From the NCBI RefSeq assembly GCF_000559025.1, contig NZ_JAAN01000014.1:372001-436000 (forward strand): a stretch of DNA of 64,000 nucleotides, given 5' to 3'. Position 1 is the first letter of the stretch, and each line of letters begins with the position of its first letter. Shown here piece by piece: positions 26,837-36,659 of this stretch. Source of the stretch: Luteimonas huabeiensis HB2 (GTDB taxonomy: Bacteria > Pseudomonadota > Gammaproteobacteria > Xanthomonadales > Xanthomonadaceae). The translations under genes and the position numbers were made by a program. Under the pieces are notes generated by a model that did not search any database, had not been told where the DNA came from, and saw nothing but the letters and a program-made list of their open reading frames with translations.

Positions 26837-28844
26837 GGACGTTCTTCAATTGCTCGGTGCGCGCGGCCTCGGTCGCGGCCACCACGTCGGCGGGGATGTG
26901 GTAATCGCGGTCGTAGTTGAAGCTGTGCACGATGGCGTAGACCACCACGCCCAGCAGCGACGCCGCCGCCAGCCACCAGATGTGCCAGATCATGGCGAAG
27001 CCGCACAGCGTGCTCAGCGCCGCCAGGACCACGCCCGCGGCGGTGTTCCTGGGCATGTGGATCGCCGCGAAGCCGCTGGTCGGGCGCTGGAAGCCGCGCT
27101 GCTTCATGTCCCACCAGGCGTCGGTGTCGTGCACGACCGGGGTGAAGGCGAAGTTGTATTCCGGCGGCGGCGACGAGGTGGACCACTCCAGCGTGCGGCC
27201 GTCCCAGGGATCGCCGGTGACGTCGCGCAGCTGCTCGCGCTTGCGGAAGCTCACGTACAGGCAGATCAGGAACGCCGCGATACCCGCCGCGACGAAGGCG
27301 GCGCCGATGGCGGCGATGACGAACCAGATCTGCAGCGACGCCTGCTCGGGGTCGGGGAAGTGGTTCACGCGGCGGGTCACGCCCATCAGCCCCAGCACGT
27401 AGAGCGGGGTGAAGGCGAGCCAGTAGCCGACCAGCCAGGACCAGAACGAGACCTTGCCCCAGAACGGATCGAGCTTGAAGCCGAAGGCCTTCGGGAACCA
27501 GTGGGTCATGGCCGCGAACAGGCCGAACACCACGCCGCCGATGATCACGTTGTGGAAGTGCGCGACCAGGAACAGGCTGTTGTGCAGCACGAAGTCCGCC
27601 GGCGGCACCGCCAGCAGCACGCCCGTCATGCCGCCGACCACGAAGGTGATCATGAAGCCGATCGTCCACAGCATCGGCACCTCGAAGCGGATCCGCCCGC
27701 GGTACATGGTGAACAGCCAGTTGAAGATCTTCGCGCCCGTCGGGATCGAGATGATCATCGTGGTGATGCCGAAGAACGAGTTCACGCTCGCGCCCGAGCC
27801 CATGGTGAAGAAGTGGTGCAGCCACACCAGGTAGGACAGGATCGTGATGCAGACCGTGGCGTACACCATCGACGAGTAGCCGAACAGGCGCTTGCCGGAG
27901 TAGGTGGACACGATCTCGGAGTACACGCCGAACAGCGGCAGGATCAGGATGTAGACCTCCGGATGGCCCCAGATCCAGATCAGGTTCACGTACAGCATGG
28001 CGTTGCCGCCGAGATCGTTGGTGAAGAAGTTGGTGCCCAGGTAGCGGTCCAGGGTCATCAGCGCCAGCACCGCGGTCAGCACCGGGAACGACACCACGAT
28101 CAGCACGTTGGTGCACAGCGAGGTCCAGGTGAAGATCGGCATCTTCATCAGGTCCATGCCAGGCGCGCGCATCTTGATGATGGTCACGATCAGGTTCACG
28201 CCCGATAGCAACGTGCCCACGCCGGCGATCTGCAACGCCCAGATGTAGTAGTCCAGGCCCACGCCCGGGTTCTGGTTGCCCAGGTTGGACAGCGCCAGCC
28301 AGCCCGAGGTGGAGAACTCGCCCAGGAACAGCGACAGCATGACCAGCACCGCGCCGGCGGTGGTCATCCAGAAGCTGAAGTTGTTGAGGAAGGGGAAGGC
28401 GACGTCGCGCGCGCCGATCTGCAGCGGCACCAGGTAGTTCATCAGCCCCGTGACCAGCGGCATGGCCACGAAGAAGATCATGATCACGCCGTGCGCGGTG
28501 AAGATCTGATCGTAGTGGTGCGGCGGCAGGTAGCCCATGTTGTCGCCGAAGGCCATCGCCTGCTGCGCGCGCATCATGATCGCGTCGGCGAAGCCGCGCA
28601 GCAGCATCACCAGGCCCAGCACCATGTACATGATGCCGATCTTCTTGTGGTCGATGCTGGTGAACCAGTCGCGCCACAGCGTGCCCCACAGGCGGTAGCG
28701 GGTGATCAGCGCGAGCACGGCGATGCCCGCCACCGCCGTGCCGACGAACGCGGACATGACGATCGGGTCGTGGGTCGGGAAGGCCTCCCAGCTCAGGCGG
28801 CCGAAAATGGGGGACGTGGGCGCGAGGCCGTTTTCAGGGGACAT
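26829..28844 (-). CDS. cyoB: Cytochrome o ubiquinol oxidase subunit I
   Basis: 671 residues (E. coli 663). Heme-copper core residues are visible: HGVIMIFF (low-spin heme ligand), WGHPEVY with the His-Tyr crosslink pair, WLHHFFTMG with the two CuB His, and [11 protein letters not shown] with the two heme ligands. The quinol-site residues of CyoB (Arg and Asp in GFADAIMMR; His and Gln in PPHHYDQIF) are conserved, which marks it as quinol rather than cytochrome c oxidase. It pumps protons in the inner membrane while reducing oxygen to water. Confidence 0.98.
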   Translation of the reverse strand: MSPENGLAPTSPIFGRLSWEAFPTHDPIVMSAFVGTAVAGIAVLALITRYRLWGTLWRDWFTSIDHKKIGIMYMVLGLVMLLRGFADAIMMRAQQAMAFGDNMGYLPPHHYDQIFTAHGVIMIFFVAMPLVTGLMNYLVPLQIGARDVAFPFLNNFSFWMTTAGAVLVMLSLFLGEFSTSGWLALSNLGNQNPGVGLDYYIWALQIAGVGTLLSGVNLIVTIIKMRAPGMDLMKMPIFTWTSLCTNVLIVVSFPVLTAVLALMTLDRYLGTNFFTNDLGGNAMLYVNLIWIWGHPEVYILILPLFGVYSEIVSTYSGKRLFGYSSMVYATVCITILSYLVWLHHFFTMGSGASVNSFFGITTMIISIPTGAKIFNWLFTMYRGRIRFEVPMLWTIGFMITFVVGGMTGVLLAVPPADFVLHNSLFLVAHFHNVIIGGVVFGLFAAMTHWFPKAFGFKLDPFWGKVSFWSWLVGYWLAFTPLYVLGLMGVTRRVNHFPDPEQASLQIWFVIAAIGAAFVAAGIAAFLICLYVSFRKREQLRDVTGDPWDGRTLEWSTSSPPPEYNFAFTPVVHDTDAWWDMKQRGFQRPTSGFAAIHMPRNTAAGVVLAALSTLCGFAMIWHIWWLAAASLLGVVVYAIVHSFNYDRDYHIPADVVAATEAARTEQLKNVHV

Positions 28845-28889
28845 CTGGATTTTCCGGAAAGAACGTGGGGCGACGGGACCCGGGAAGGG

Positions 28890-29975
28890 TCAGGGCGCCT
28901 GCAGGCCGCCGATCGAGGAGGCGGCGCCCGCGGAGGCCGAGGGCAGGGAGGGCAGCAGCGGCGAGGTGTCCACCGTGCAGACGCCGGCGGAGACGAACGG
29001 CCCGCGGCGCGGGTCGCCGCGGCGCGGCATCGCCAGCGCGTCGATGCCGCGCAGGCCGTAGCCGCCGGCGGCGTCGATGGCCATCATCTGGTCCATGCAC
29101 AGGCGGTCGACGTCGACGCAGCGGTTGACCACCGCCTCGAACAGGCCGCTGTCCACGCTCGCGAAGCGGCGTACCGGCTCGCGCTCGCTGGGCTTCTCGA
29201 GTTCCAGGTACTCCAGCCGGTCGAGCTTTTCGCCGCCTTCGCGGGCCTCGGCGATCCAGCGCTCGAACTGCTCGTCGGACAGGCCGTGGAAGCGGAAGCG
29301 CATGTACGAGAAGCCCGGGCCGCTGTAGTGGGAGGAGAAGCCCTCGTACTCGCCGGGCGCGTTCATCACCGCGTTGAGCTGGGTCTCCATGCCCGGCATC
29401 GTGTAGATCATGCCGGCCAGGGCCGGCACGTAGAACGCGTTCATGGTGGACGAGGAGGTGAGGCGGAAGCGGATCGGGCGATCGACCGGCGCCGCCATCT
29501 CGTTGACCGTGGCCACGCCGTACTCGGGGTAGACGAACAGCCATTTCCAGTCCAGCGACACCACCTGGACTTCCAGCGGCTGCACGTCCTCGGGGACCGG
29601 CCGGCCCGCGGACAGGCGGTCCAGCGGCCGGTAGGGGTCGAGCAGGTGGGTGCTGATCCAGGTCACCGCGCCCAGCGCGATGATGATCAGCAGCGGAATG
29701 CCCCAGATGGCCAGCTCCAGCTGCGTGGAGTGGTCCCAGTCGGGGGTGTAGGTGGCCTTGCGGTTGGAGGCGCGGTAGCGCCAGGCGAACAGGAGGGTCA
29801 GCGCGATCACCGGCACGATGACCAGCAGCATCAGCACCGTCGCCACCACGATCAGGTTGCCCTGTTGGGCGGCGACGTCGCCGGGCGGGTTCAGCACCAG
29901 CAGGTTGCAGCCGGCCAGCGACGGCACGGCGGCGAGGGCGAGCGCGGGACGCAGGAGTGTCCTGGAGAGAGTCAT
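28890..29975 (-). CDS. cyoA: Cytochrome o ubiquinol oxidase subunit II
   Basis: 361 residues. A lipoprotein signal with lipobox LAGC (Cys at residue 23) is followed by two membrane helices and a periplasmic cupredoxin domain (PLEVQVVSLDWKWLFVYPEYG, FRLTSSSTMNAFYVPALAGMIYTMPGM). The CuA cysteines of cytochrome c oxidases are absent, as expected for a quinol oxidase. The C-terminus has an Ala/Ser-rich extension after DRLCMDQMMAIDA. It is first in the seven-gene minus-strand operon and divergent from the MFS gene over 184 nt, which must hold both promoters. Confidence 0.97.
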   Translation of the reverse strand: MTLSRTLLRPALALAAVPSLAGCNLLVLNPPGDVAAQQGNLIVVATVLMLLVIVPVIALTLLFAWRYRASNRKATYTPDWDHSTQLELAIWGIPLLIIIALGAVTWISTHLLDPYRPLDRLSAGRPVPEDVQPLEVQVVSLDWKWLFVYPEYGVATVNEMAAPVDRPIRFRLTSSSTMNAFYVPALAGMIYTMPGMETQLNAVMNAPGEYEGFSSHYSGPGFSYMRFRFHGLSDEQFERWIAEAREGGEKLDRLEYLELEKPSEREPVRRFASVDSGLFEAVVNRCVDVDRLCMDQMMAIDAAGGYGLRGIDALAMPRRGDPRRGPFVSAGVCTVDTSPLLPSLPSASAGAASSIGGLQAP

Positions 29976-30159
29976 AGGGCAAAGGCCCGGGCGGGCCGGG
30001 TCGCACGTACAAGGGGGGCCGCGACAATCTAGTGCCGACCGGCGGTACCGGCGATTGGACGTTTTGTCCCATCGCGCAGCGCCCCTCGGGCTGCGAAACT
30101 TGCGCAGGCTGGCCGGACTTCATTCCGGCGCACCCCGAAGCCGCAGCGAAGCCCTTCCG

Positions 30160-31476
30160 ATGTCCGCACAACACCCCGACGCTACCCTCTCCAAGCACGA
30201 TCACGGCACCAAGGCGCACGCCGACGTCGCGCCCGGCGAGATCGCCGTGGGCGTGGTGGTCGGCCGCGCCTCGGAGTACTTCGACTTCTTCGTCTACGGC
30301 ATCGCCTCGGCGCTGGTGTTCCCGGCGGTGTTCTTCCCGTTCGTGGACCGGCTGCAGGGCACGCTGTACGCGTTCGCGATCTTCGCGCTGGCGTTCCTGG
30401 CGCGCCCGCTGGGCACGGTGCTGGGCATGTGGCTGCAGCAGCGCTGGGGACGCGGCACCAAGCTGACCGTGGCGCTGTTCCTGCTGGGCACCGCCACCGC
30501 CGGCATCGCCTTCCTGCCCGGCTATGCCACCCTCGGAACGACCGCGATCGTGCTGCTGGCCGCGTTCCGGGTGCTGCAGGGCGTGGCCCTGGGCGGCTCC
30601 TGGGACGGGCTGCCCTCGCTGCTGGCCCTGAACGCGCCCAAGGAGCGCCGCGGCTGGTACGCCATGCTCGGCCAGCTCGGCGCGCCGGTGGGCTTCATCG
30701 TCGCCGCCGGCGTGTTCGCGTTCCTCTACGCGAGCCTGCCCGAGGAAGAATTGCTGCAGTGGGGCTGGCGCTACCCGTTCTTCGTCGCCTTCGCGATCAA
30801 CGTGGTGGCGCTGTTCGCCCGCCTGCGCCTGGTGGTGGCCGAGGAGTACCAGACCAAGATGGGCGAGCTGGAGCTCGAGCCGACGCCGGTCGGCGAGCTG
30901 TTCCGCGCCAAGGGCCAGCACGTGGTGATCGGCGCCTTCGCGGCGCTGGCCAGCTACGCGCTGTTCCACATCGTGACCATCTTCCCGCTGTCGTGGATCC
31001 TGCTGTACTCCGACCAGTCGGTGCCGGCGTTCCTGGTGACCCAGATCGTCGGCGCGGGGCTGGCGGCGGGCGGCATCGTGGCGTCCGGATACATCGCCGA
31101 CCGGGTCGGCCGCGCGCGTACGCTTGGCGGGCTGGCGGTGGCCATCGCGATGTTCAGCGGCTTCGCGCCGACCCTGCTGGGCTCGGAAGGGCCGGGCCAG
31201 TCGGTGTTCGTGCTGCTGGGCTTCGTGCTGCTGGGCCTGTCCTACGGGCAGGCGGCCGGGACCGTGACCGCCAACTTCGGCTCGCGCTACCGCTACACCG
31301 GCGCCGCGCTGACCTCGGACCTGGCCTGGCTGATCGGCGCCGCCTTCGCGCCGCTGGTCGCGCTGGGCCTGTGCGCGCACTTCGGCCTGGCCTGGGTCGG
31401 CGCGTACCTGCTCTCGGGCGCGGTCGGCACGCTGGTCGCGCTGGGCGTCAACCGGGCGCTGCGTTTCCGCAGCTGA
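30160..31476 (+). CDS. MFS transporter, metabolite:H+ symporter (sugar-porter-like MHS) type
   Basis: 438 residues and about 12 membrane helices. The start at 30160 precedes a hydrophilic His-rich N-terminus and then EIAVGVVVGRASEYFDFFVYGIASALVF, the standard MHS-family opening. MFS loop signatures LARPLGTVLGMWLQQRWGRG and YIADRVGRARTLG flank the central region, and RVLQGVALGGSWDG is the helix 5 motif. Substrates of this branch are small organic acids or osmolytes; none can be assigned here. It is divergent from cyoA and may share its regulatory region. Confidence 0.88.
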   Translation: MSAQHPDATLSKHDHGTKAHADVAPGEIAVGVVVGRASEYFDFFVYGIASALVFPAVFFPFVDRLQGTLYAFAIFALAFLARPLGTVLGMWLQQRWGRGTKLTVALFLLGTATAGIAFLPGYATLGTTAIVLLAAFRVLQGVALGGSWDGLPSLLALNAPKERRGWYAMLGQLGAPVGFIVAAGVFAFLYASLPEEELLQWGWRYPFFVAFAINVVALFARLRLVVAEEYQTKMGELELEPTPVGELFRAKGQHVVIGAFAALASYALFHIVTIFPLSWILLYSDQSVPAFLVTQIVGAGLAAGGIVASGYIADRVGRARTLGGLAVAIAMFSGFAPTLLGSEGPGQSVFVLLGFVLLGLSYGQAAGTVTANFGSRYRYTGAALTSDLAWLIGAAFAPLVALGLCAHFGLAWVGAYLLSGAVGTLVALGVNRALRFRS

Positions 31477-31674
31477 CCGCGCGGCGGCGGGGCGCGTCGC
31501 GTCGCGCTTCGCCCGGACCGTCCCCGGTCGAGGCCTCGACTGTTCCGCTGCCGGCGCCTGCCGGGCAAGGCGCGCACCCGTGGCGCCGGTCGGCGGCCAA
31601 CCGGGCCTCGTGCCGCCCCGCGCGGGCGGCCTGCTCGCGGAGCGCCGGCGGGCGGTGGCGTACGCAGTGCGCGC
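31477..31674. other. Spacer after the MFS gene
   Basis: No gene is supported. It contains a perfect 14-nt palindrome GTCGAGGCCTCGAC at 31527-31540 and several shorter GC palindromes but no T run that would make a convincing terminator. Confidence 0.6.
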
Positions 31675-31705
31675 TGGACCGCACGGCCCCCGGCCTTGCT
31701 AGAAT
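31675..31705 (+). promoter_or_regulatory. Putative promoter of the thrS leader
   Basis: TAGAAT at 31700-31705 is a good -10 element. TGGACC at 31675-31680 may serve as a weak -35 with a long 19-nt spacer. Transcription from here would include the leader peptide and the attenuator before thrS. Confidence 0.5.
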
Positions 31706-31763
31706 CGCGATGTCCCCACACCGACTCCGGGTGGCCCGCGGAAACGCCGGCCGAGCGTGCGAC

Positions 31764-31790
31764 ATGAGCACTACCACCGACCACTGCTGA
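31764..31790 (+). CDS. Candidate Thr-codon leader peptide of the thrS operon
   Basis: A short reading frame encodes M-S-T-T-T-D-H-C and then TGA, with three consecutive Thr codons (ACT ACC ACC). It lies after a -10 element and 27 nt before an intrinsic terminator that precedes thrS by about 110 nt. The arrangement is that of ribosome-mediated attenuation: ribosome stalling on Thr codons when charged tRNA-Thr is low would favour read-through. A ribosome-binding site is only weakly visible (CGAG 10 nt upstream). The peptide is too short for ordinary gene finding, and the call rests on layout rather than homology. Confidence 0.6.
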   Translation: MSTTTDHC

Positions 31791-31795
31791 CGCAT

Positions 31796-31839
31796 CCTCG
31801 AGGTATCCGCGACCCGGCGCCCTCGAGGCGCTTTTTTTT
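31796..31839 (+). terminator. Intrinsic terminator/attenuator with alternative pairing upstream of thrS
   Basis: The stem GCGCC/GGCGC (31817-31821 with 31827-31831) with loop CTCGA is followed by eight T (31832-31839). The self-complementary octamer CCTCGAGG occurs at 31796-31803, just after the leader stop, and again at 31821-31828 inside the terminator. Pairing of the two copies would disrupt the terminator, giving a ready antiterminator. Confidence 0.75.
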
Positions 31840-31859
31840 GGGGCCGTTTCGCGGCCCAA

Positions 31860-31944
31860 GGGAGTCGGGATCGGGGATTCGGGACTGGGAAAGGCCGAAC
31901 CCCCGCGCTTCCGACTCCCGGACCCCACTCCCCAATCCCGGCTC
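31860..31944. repeat. GGGATTCGGGA-type inverted repeat between attenuator and thrS
   Basis: The left arm is GGGAGTCGGGATCGGGGATT and the right arm is its imperfect inverse (CTCCCCAATCCCGG region), with a spacer between. A similar but distinct element lies between pheS and pheT at 36547-36652. Such TCGGGA-rich arms are, from memory, common in Xanthomonadaceae spacers. Confidence 0.65.
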
Positions 31945-31948
31945 TCAA

Positions 31949-33868
31949 ATGATCACCATCACGCTTCCCGACGGCAGCCGCCGCGAGTTCGACGCCCCCG
32001 TCACCGTCCTGCAGGTCGCGCAGTCGATCGGCCCCGGCCTGGCCAAGGCCACCGTGGCCGGCAAGGTCGACGGCCGCCAGGTCGACGCCTGCGACCTGAT
32101 CGAGCGCGACGCCGCCCTGCAGATCCTCACCCCCAAGGATCCGGAAGGCGTGGAGATCATCCGCCACTCCTGCGCGCACCTGGTCGGCCACGCGGTCAAG
32201 CAGCTCTATCCCGAGGCCAAGATGGTCATCGGCCCGGTGATCGAGGACGGCTTCTACTACGACATCTGGTACGAGCGGCCGTTCACGCCGGACGATCTGG
32301 CGGCGATCGAGCAGCGCATGCGCGAGCTGATCGCGCAGGACTACGACGTGGTGAAGAAGGTGACCCCGCGCGCGGAGGTGATCGAGGTGTTCCGCGCGCG
32401 CGGCGAGGACTACAAGCTGCGCCTGATCGAGGACATGCCCGACGACGTCGCCGCGATGGGGCTGTACTACCACCAGGAATACGTGGACATGTGCCGCGGC
32501 CCGCACGTGCCCAACACCCGCTTCCTCAAGAGCTTCAAGCTGCTGCGCATCTCCGGCGCCTACTGGCGCGGCGACGCGGCCAACGAACAGCTGCAGCGCA
32601 TCTACGGCACCGCCTGGGCCGACGACAAGCAGCTCAAGGCCTATCTGCAGCGCATCGAGGAGGCCGAGAAGCGCGACCACCGCCGGATCGGCAAGGCCCA
32701 GGGCCTGTTCCACCTGCAGGAAGAGGCGCCGGGGCTGGTGTTCTGGCACCCGAAGGGCTGGGCGCTGTGGCAGGTGGTGGAGCAGTACATGCGCCGGGTC
32801 TACCGCGACAGCGGCTACGGCGAGGTGCGCTGCCCGCAGATCCTGGACGTGACCTTGTGGAAGAAGTCCGGGCACTGGGACAACTACAAGGAGAACATGT
32901 TCTTCACCGAGTCGGAGAAGCGCACCTACGCGGTCAAGCCGATGAACTGCCCCGGCCACGTGCAGGTGTTCAACCAGGGCCTGCACAGCTACCGCGACCT
33001 GCCGATCCGTTACGGCGAGTTCGGCGCCTGCCACCGCAACGAGCCCTCCGGCGCGCTGCACGGCATCCTGCGCGTGCGCGGCTTCACCCAGGACGACGGC
33101 CACGTGTTCTGCACCGAGGACCAGGTGGAGGCGGAGGTGCGCGCATTCCACGAGCAGGCGCTCAAGGTCTATGCCGACTTCGGTTTCGACCCGTCCGCCG
33201 AGGGCAGCGTGCAGATCAAGATCGCCCTGCGCCCCGAGTCGCGCCTGGGCGACGACGCCACCTGGGACAAGGCCGAGGAGGCGCTGCGCTCGGCGCTGCG
33301 CGCGTCCGGCGTGCAATGGCAGGAGCTGCCGGGCGAGGGCGCCTTCTACGGCCCCAAGATCGAGTACCACCTCAAGGACGCCATCGGCCGCACCTGGCAG
33401 CTGGGCACCATGCAGGTCGATTTCATGATGCCGCAGCGCCTGGGCGCCGAATACGTGGACGAGCACAGCCAGCGCCGGCACCCGGTGATGCTGCACCGGG
33501 CCATCGTCGGCTCGATGGAGCGCTTCATCGGCATCCTGATCGAGCACCACGCCGGCAGCTTCCCGGCCTGGCTGGCGCCGGTGCAGGCGGTGGTGATGAA
33601 CATCACGGATGCCCAGGCCGATTACGTGGCCGAGGTAAGGAAAAGCCTTGCGAATCAAGGGGTCCGGGTGGAGGCGGATTTGCGGAACGAGAAAATCGGC
33701 CGTAAGATCCGCGAGCATACGCTGCTGCGCGTGCCTTACCTGCTCGTGGTGGGGGACCGCGAGAAGGAGCAAGGGGCGGTCGCGGTGCGGACGCGGACCG
33801 GGGAGGATCTGGGGAGCATGCCGGTGTCCGACTTCGTTTCACGTCTCGCCGCCGAGCGCGTAGCATAG
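31949..33868 (+). CDS. thrS: Threonyl-tRNA synthetase
   Basis: 639 residues (E. coli 642). Order: TGS domain ([14 protein letters not shown]), the editing domain with [34 protein letters not shown] holding the HxxxH-type site, the class II catalytic core with motif 2 ([28 protein letters not shown]), the Zn ligand Cys in VKPMNCPGH, motif 3 ([18 protein letters not shown]), and the anticodon-binding domain. It charges tRNA-Thr. It is first structural gene of the thrS-infC-rpmI-rplT-pheS-pheT-ihfA-merR cluster and appears to be preceded by its own attenuator. Confidence 0.98.
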   Translation: MITITLPDGSRREFDAPVTVLQVAQSIGPGLAKATVAGKVDGRQVDACDLIERDAALQILTPKDPEGVEIIRHSCAHLVGHAVKQLYPEAKMVIGPVIEDGFYYDIWYERPFTPDDLAAIEQRMRELIAQDYDVVKKVTPRAEVIEVFRARGEDYKLRLIEDMPDDVAAMGLYYHQEYVDMCRGPHVPNTRFLKSFKLLRISGAYWRGDAANEQLQRIYGTAWADDKQLKAYLQRIEEAEKRDHRRIGKAQGLFHLQEEAPGLVFWHPKGWALWQVVEQYMRRVYRDSGYGEVRCPQILDVTLWKKSGHWDNYKENMFFTESEKRTYAVKPMNCPGHVQVFNQGLHSYRDLPIRYGEFGACHRNEPSGALHGILRVRGFTQDDGHVFCTEDQVEAEVRAFHEQALKVYADFGFDPSAEGSVQIKIALRPESRLGDDATWDKAEEALRSALRASGVQWQELPGEGAFYGPKIEYHLKDAIGRTWQLGTMQVDFMMPQRLGAEYVDEHSQRRHPVMLHRAIVGSMERFIGILIEHHAGSFPAWLAPVQAVVMNITDAQADYVAEVRKSLANQGVRVEADLRNEKIGRKIREHTLLRVPYLLVVGDREKEQGAVAVRTRTGEDLGSMPVSDFVSRLAAERVA

Positions 33869-33951
33869 TGTCCCGTGTACCGGCGCGCCCGTGCGCGCCC
33901 AGGCCCGGCGGCTGACGAGCTGCCGGCATTCCCGATGATGGAGATTGCAAT

Positions 33952-34473
33952 ATCAGCACCCCGGAGAAGCAGAACCGCAGGAACCAGGAGATCCGCGTCC
34001 CGCGCGTGCGCGTGATCGGCTCCGACGGCGAGATGATCGGCGTCCTCTCCCGCGACGAGGCCCTGCAGAAAGCCGAAGACGAAGGCCTGGATCTCGTCGA
34101 GATCCAGCCCAATGCCGATCCGCCGGTCTGCCGGATCATGGATTTCGGCAAGTACAAGTTCGAGCTGCAGAAGAAGGCGAACCTCGCCAAGAAGAAGACC
34201 AAGCAGGTCGAGATCAAGGAAGTGAAGTTCCGCCCGGTCACCGACGAGGGCGACTACCAGATCAAGCTGCGCAAGATGCGCGGCTTTCTGGAGGAAGGCG
34301 ACAAGATCAAGGTCAACATCCGCTTCCGCGGCCGCGAGATGAGCCACCAGGAGCTGGGCCGGCAGATGGCCGCCCGGATCGAGGCCGATCTCGGCGAGGA
34401 CATCGTGATCGAGTCGCGCCCGCGCCTGGAAGGCCGGCAGATGGTGATGATGATCGCCCCGAAGAAGAAGTAG
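33952..34473 (+). CDS. infC: Translation initiation factor IF-3, apparent ATC start
   Basis: 173 residues reading (M)[22 protein letters not shown]. The N-terminal domain, the linker helix ([21 protein letters not shown]) and C-terminal domain ([25 protein letters not shown]) are all present. No ATG, GTG or TTG occurs in frame at the expected site. The codon giving the expected N-terminus is ATC at 33952, preceded by GGAG at 33940-33943 with an 8-nt spacing. E. coli infC starts with ATT, which lets IF-3 repress its own translation; a rare ATC would serve the same purpose. A GTG at 34006 would remove 18 conserved residues. Confidence 0.93.
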   Translation: MSTPEKQNRRNQEIRVPRVRVIGSDGEMIGVLSRDEALQKAEDEGLDLVEIQPNADPPVCRIMDFGKYKFELQKKANLAKKKTKQVEIKEVKFRPVTDEGDYQIKLRKMRGFLEEGDKIKVNIRFRGREMSHQELGRQMAARIEADLGEDIVIESRPRLEGRQMVMMIAPKKK

Positions 34474-34497
34474 CGCTCGCGCTCGGCGCGACGCCGA

Positions 34498-34530
34498 CTT
34501 CCCCTCTCCCGCACGCGGGAGAGGGGGAAG
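34498..34530 (+). repeat. Long GC-rich hairpin after infC
   Basis: CCCCTCTCCCGC and GCGGGAGAGGGG form a 12-bp perfect stem 25 nt after the infC stop. Its CTCCCGC..GCGGGAG core resembles arms of the repeat elements at 44.2 and 49.6 kb, so it may be a diverged relative. Confidence 0.65.
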
Positions 34531-34540
34531 AAGGGGAGCA

Positions 34541-34560
34541 GGCGCCGCAAGGCGCCTTTT
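34541..34560 (+). terminator. Intrinsic terminator between infC and rpmI
   Basis: A GGCGCC stem with a GCAA tetraloop is followed by TTTT. It probably causes partial termination or attenuation, since rpmI-rplT usually also use infC transcripts. The remaining spacer to 34809 holds no gene; it is the expected place for an L20-responsive leader, but I could not fold one with confidence. Confidence 0.75.
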
Positions 34561-34809
34561 CTGTCCCCGGGCCCGGGCGCTCGCCCTGGCTCGTCCGTTT
34601 CCGCGGGAGAGGGCGCCCGGCGGCCCGATCCGATGATTTGCAAGCCCAATCCGCGCCCGGCATAATGGCCGGCCCGGTTCGCCGGGGCGCAGTCAGGACC
34701 GGCCCCCGATTTTCTGGAATCGGCGGCTTACCCACCGGCATAGGCAGGAAGGAAAGCGCGGGACCGCCCGCCGCCGTGTCAGTCGTACGATTCCCAAAGG
34801 ACGCTCGCA

Positions 34810-35007
34810 ATGCCCAAGATCAAGACCCATCGGGGCGCGGCCAAGCGCTTCCGGAAGACCGCTTCCGGCAAGTACAAGGCGGGCCACGCCAACCGCAGCC
34901 ATATCCTCACCAAGAAGGCGACCAAGCGGAAGCGCAACCTGCGGCAGACGAACCACGTTCGTGCCGAGGATGCGGGCCGTCTGGACCGCATGCTGCCGTA
35001 TCTCTAA
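34810..35007 (+). CDS. rpmI: 50S ribosomal protein L35
   Basis: 65 residues, the exact size of L35. It is Lys/Arg-rich, beginning [25 protein letters not shown] with [10 protein letters not shown] following and ending [10 protein letters not shown]. It is followed 15 nt later by rplT. Confidence 0.98.
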   Translation: MPKIKTHRGAAKRFRKTASGKYKAGHANRSHILTKKATKRKRNLRQTNHVRAEDAGRLDRMLPYL

Positions 35008-35022
35008 GGGGAGGACCGAACC

Positions 35023-35382
35023 ATGGCACGAGTCAAGCGTGGCGTGCAGGCGCGCCGCCGTCACAAGAAGATCCTGAAGCTCGCCAAGGGCTACTACAAC
35101 GCCCGGCACAAGGTCTTCCGGGTCGCCAAGCAGGCGGTCATCAAGGCGCAGCAGTACGCCTACATCGGCCGCAAGCAGAAGAAGCGCAACTTCCGTTCGC
35201 TGTGGATCACCCGCATCAACGCCGCGGCCCGCATCAACGGGCTGAGCTACAGCCGTTTCATGAACGGCCTGGCCAAGGCCGGGATCACCCTGGACCGCAA
35301 GGTGCTGGCGGACATCGCCGTGCACGACGCGGCCGGGTTCGCGGCCCTGGCCGAGAAGGCGAAGGGCGCTCTGGCGGCATAA
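35023..35382 (+). CDS. rplT: 50S ribosomal protein L20
   Basis: 119 residues, full length. The extended basic N-terminus ([33 protein letters not shown]), [21 protein letters not shown] and SYSRFMNGL are the L20 signatures. L20 is an early assembly protein that also represses its own operon in E. coli. A GAGGA ribosome-binding site precedes the start. Confidence 0.98.
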   Translation: MARVKRGVQARRRHKKILKLAKGYYNARHKVFRVAKQAVIKAQQYAYIGRKQKKRNFRSLWITRINAAARINGLSYSRFMNGLAKAGITLDRKVLADIAVHDAAGFAALAEKAKGALAA

Positions 35383-36543
<1,161 letters not shown>

Positions 36544-36546
36544 ATG

Positions 36547-36652
36547 AGTGGGACTCGGGATTCGGGCCTCGGGAACCGCAGGCGCCGCAATCCGGCCGAG
36601 CGGGCCTTCGCTCCGTCTTTCCGAGTCCCGAGCCCAGAGTCCCGAGTCCCGG
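36547..36652. repeat. TCGGGA-rich inverted repeat between pheS and pheT
   Basis: The left arm GGGACTCGGGATTCGGGCC and right arm (TCCGAGTCCCGAGCCCAGAG, then TCCCGAGTCCCGG) are near-perfect inverses around a 50-nt spacer, giving a large stem-loop inside the operon. It has the same character as the element at 31860-31944. Confidence 0.8.
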
Positions 36653-36659
36653 AAAGATC

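Noticed and set aside
27454-27834. Plus-strand short frames inside cyoB and similar shadows in the cyo operon
   Set aside because: They lie opposite highly conserved cyoB codons and have no independent support.
31700-31948. T-box riboswitch ahead of thrS
   Set aside because: No T-box consensus or specifier-loop architecture is visible, and proteobacteria rarely use T-boxes. The Thr-codon leader explains the terminator better.
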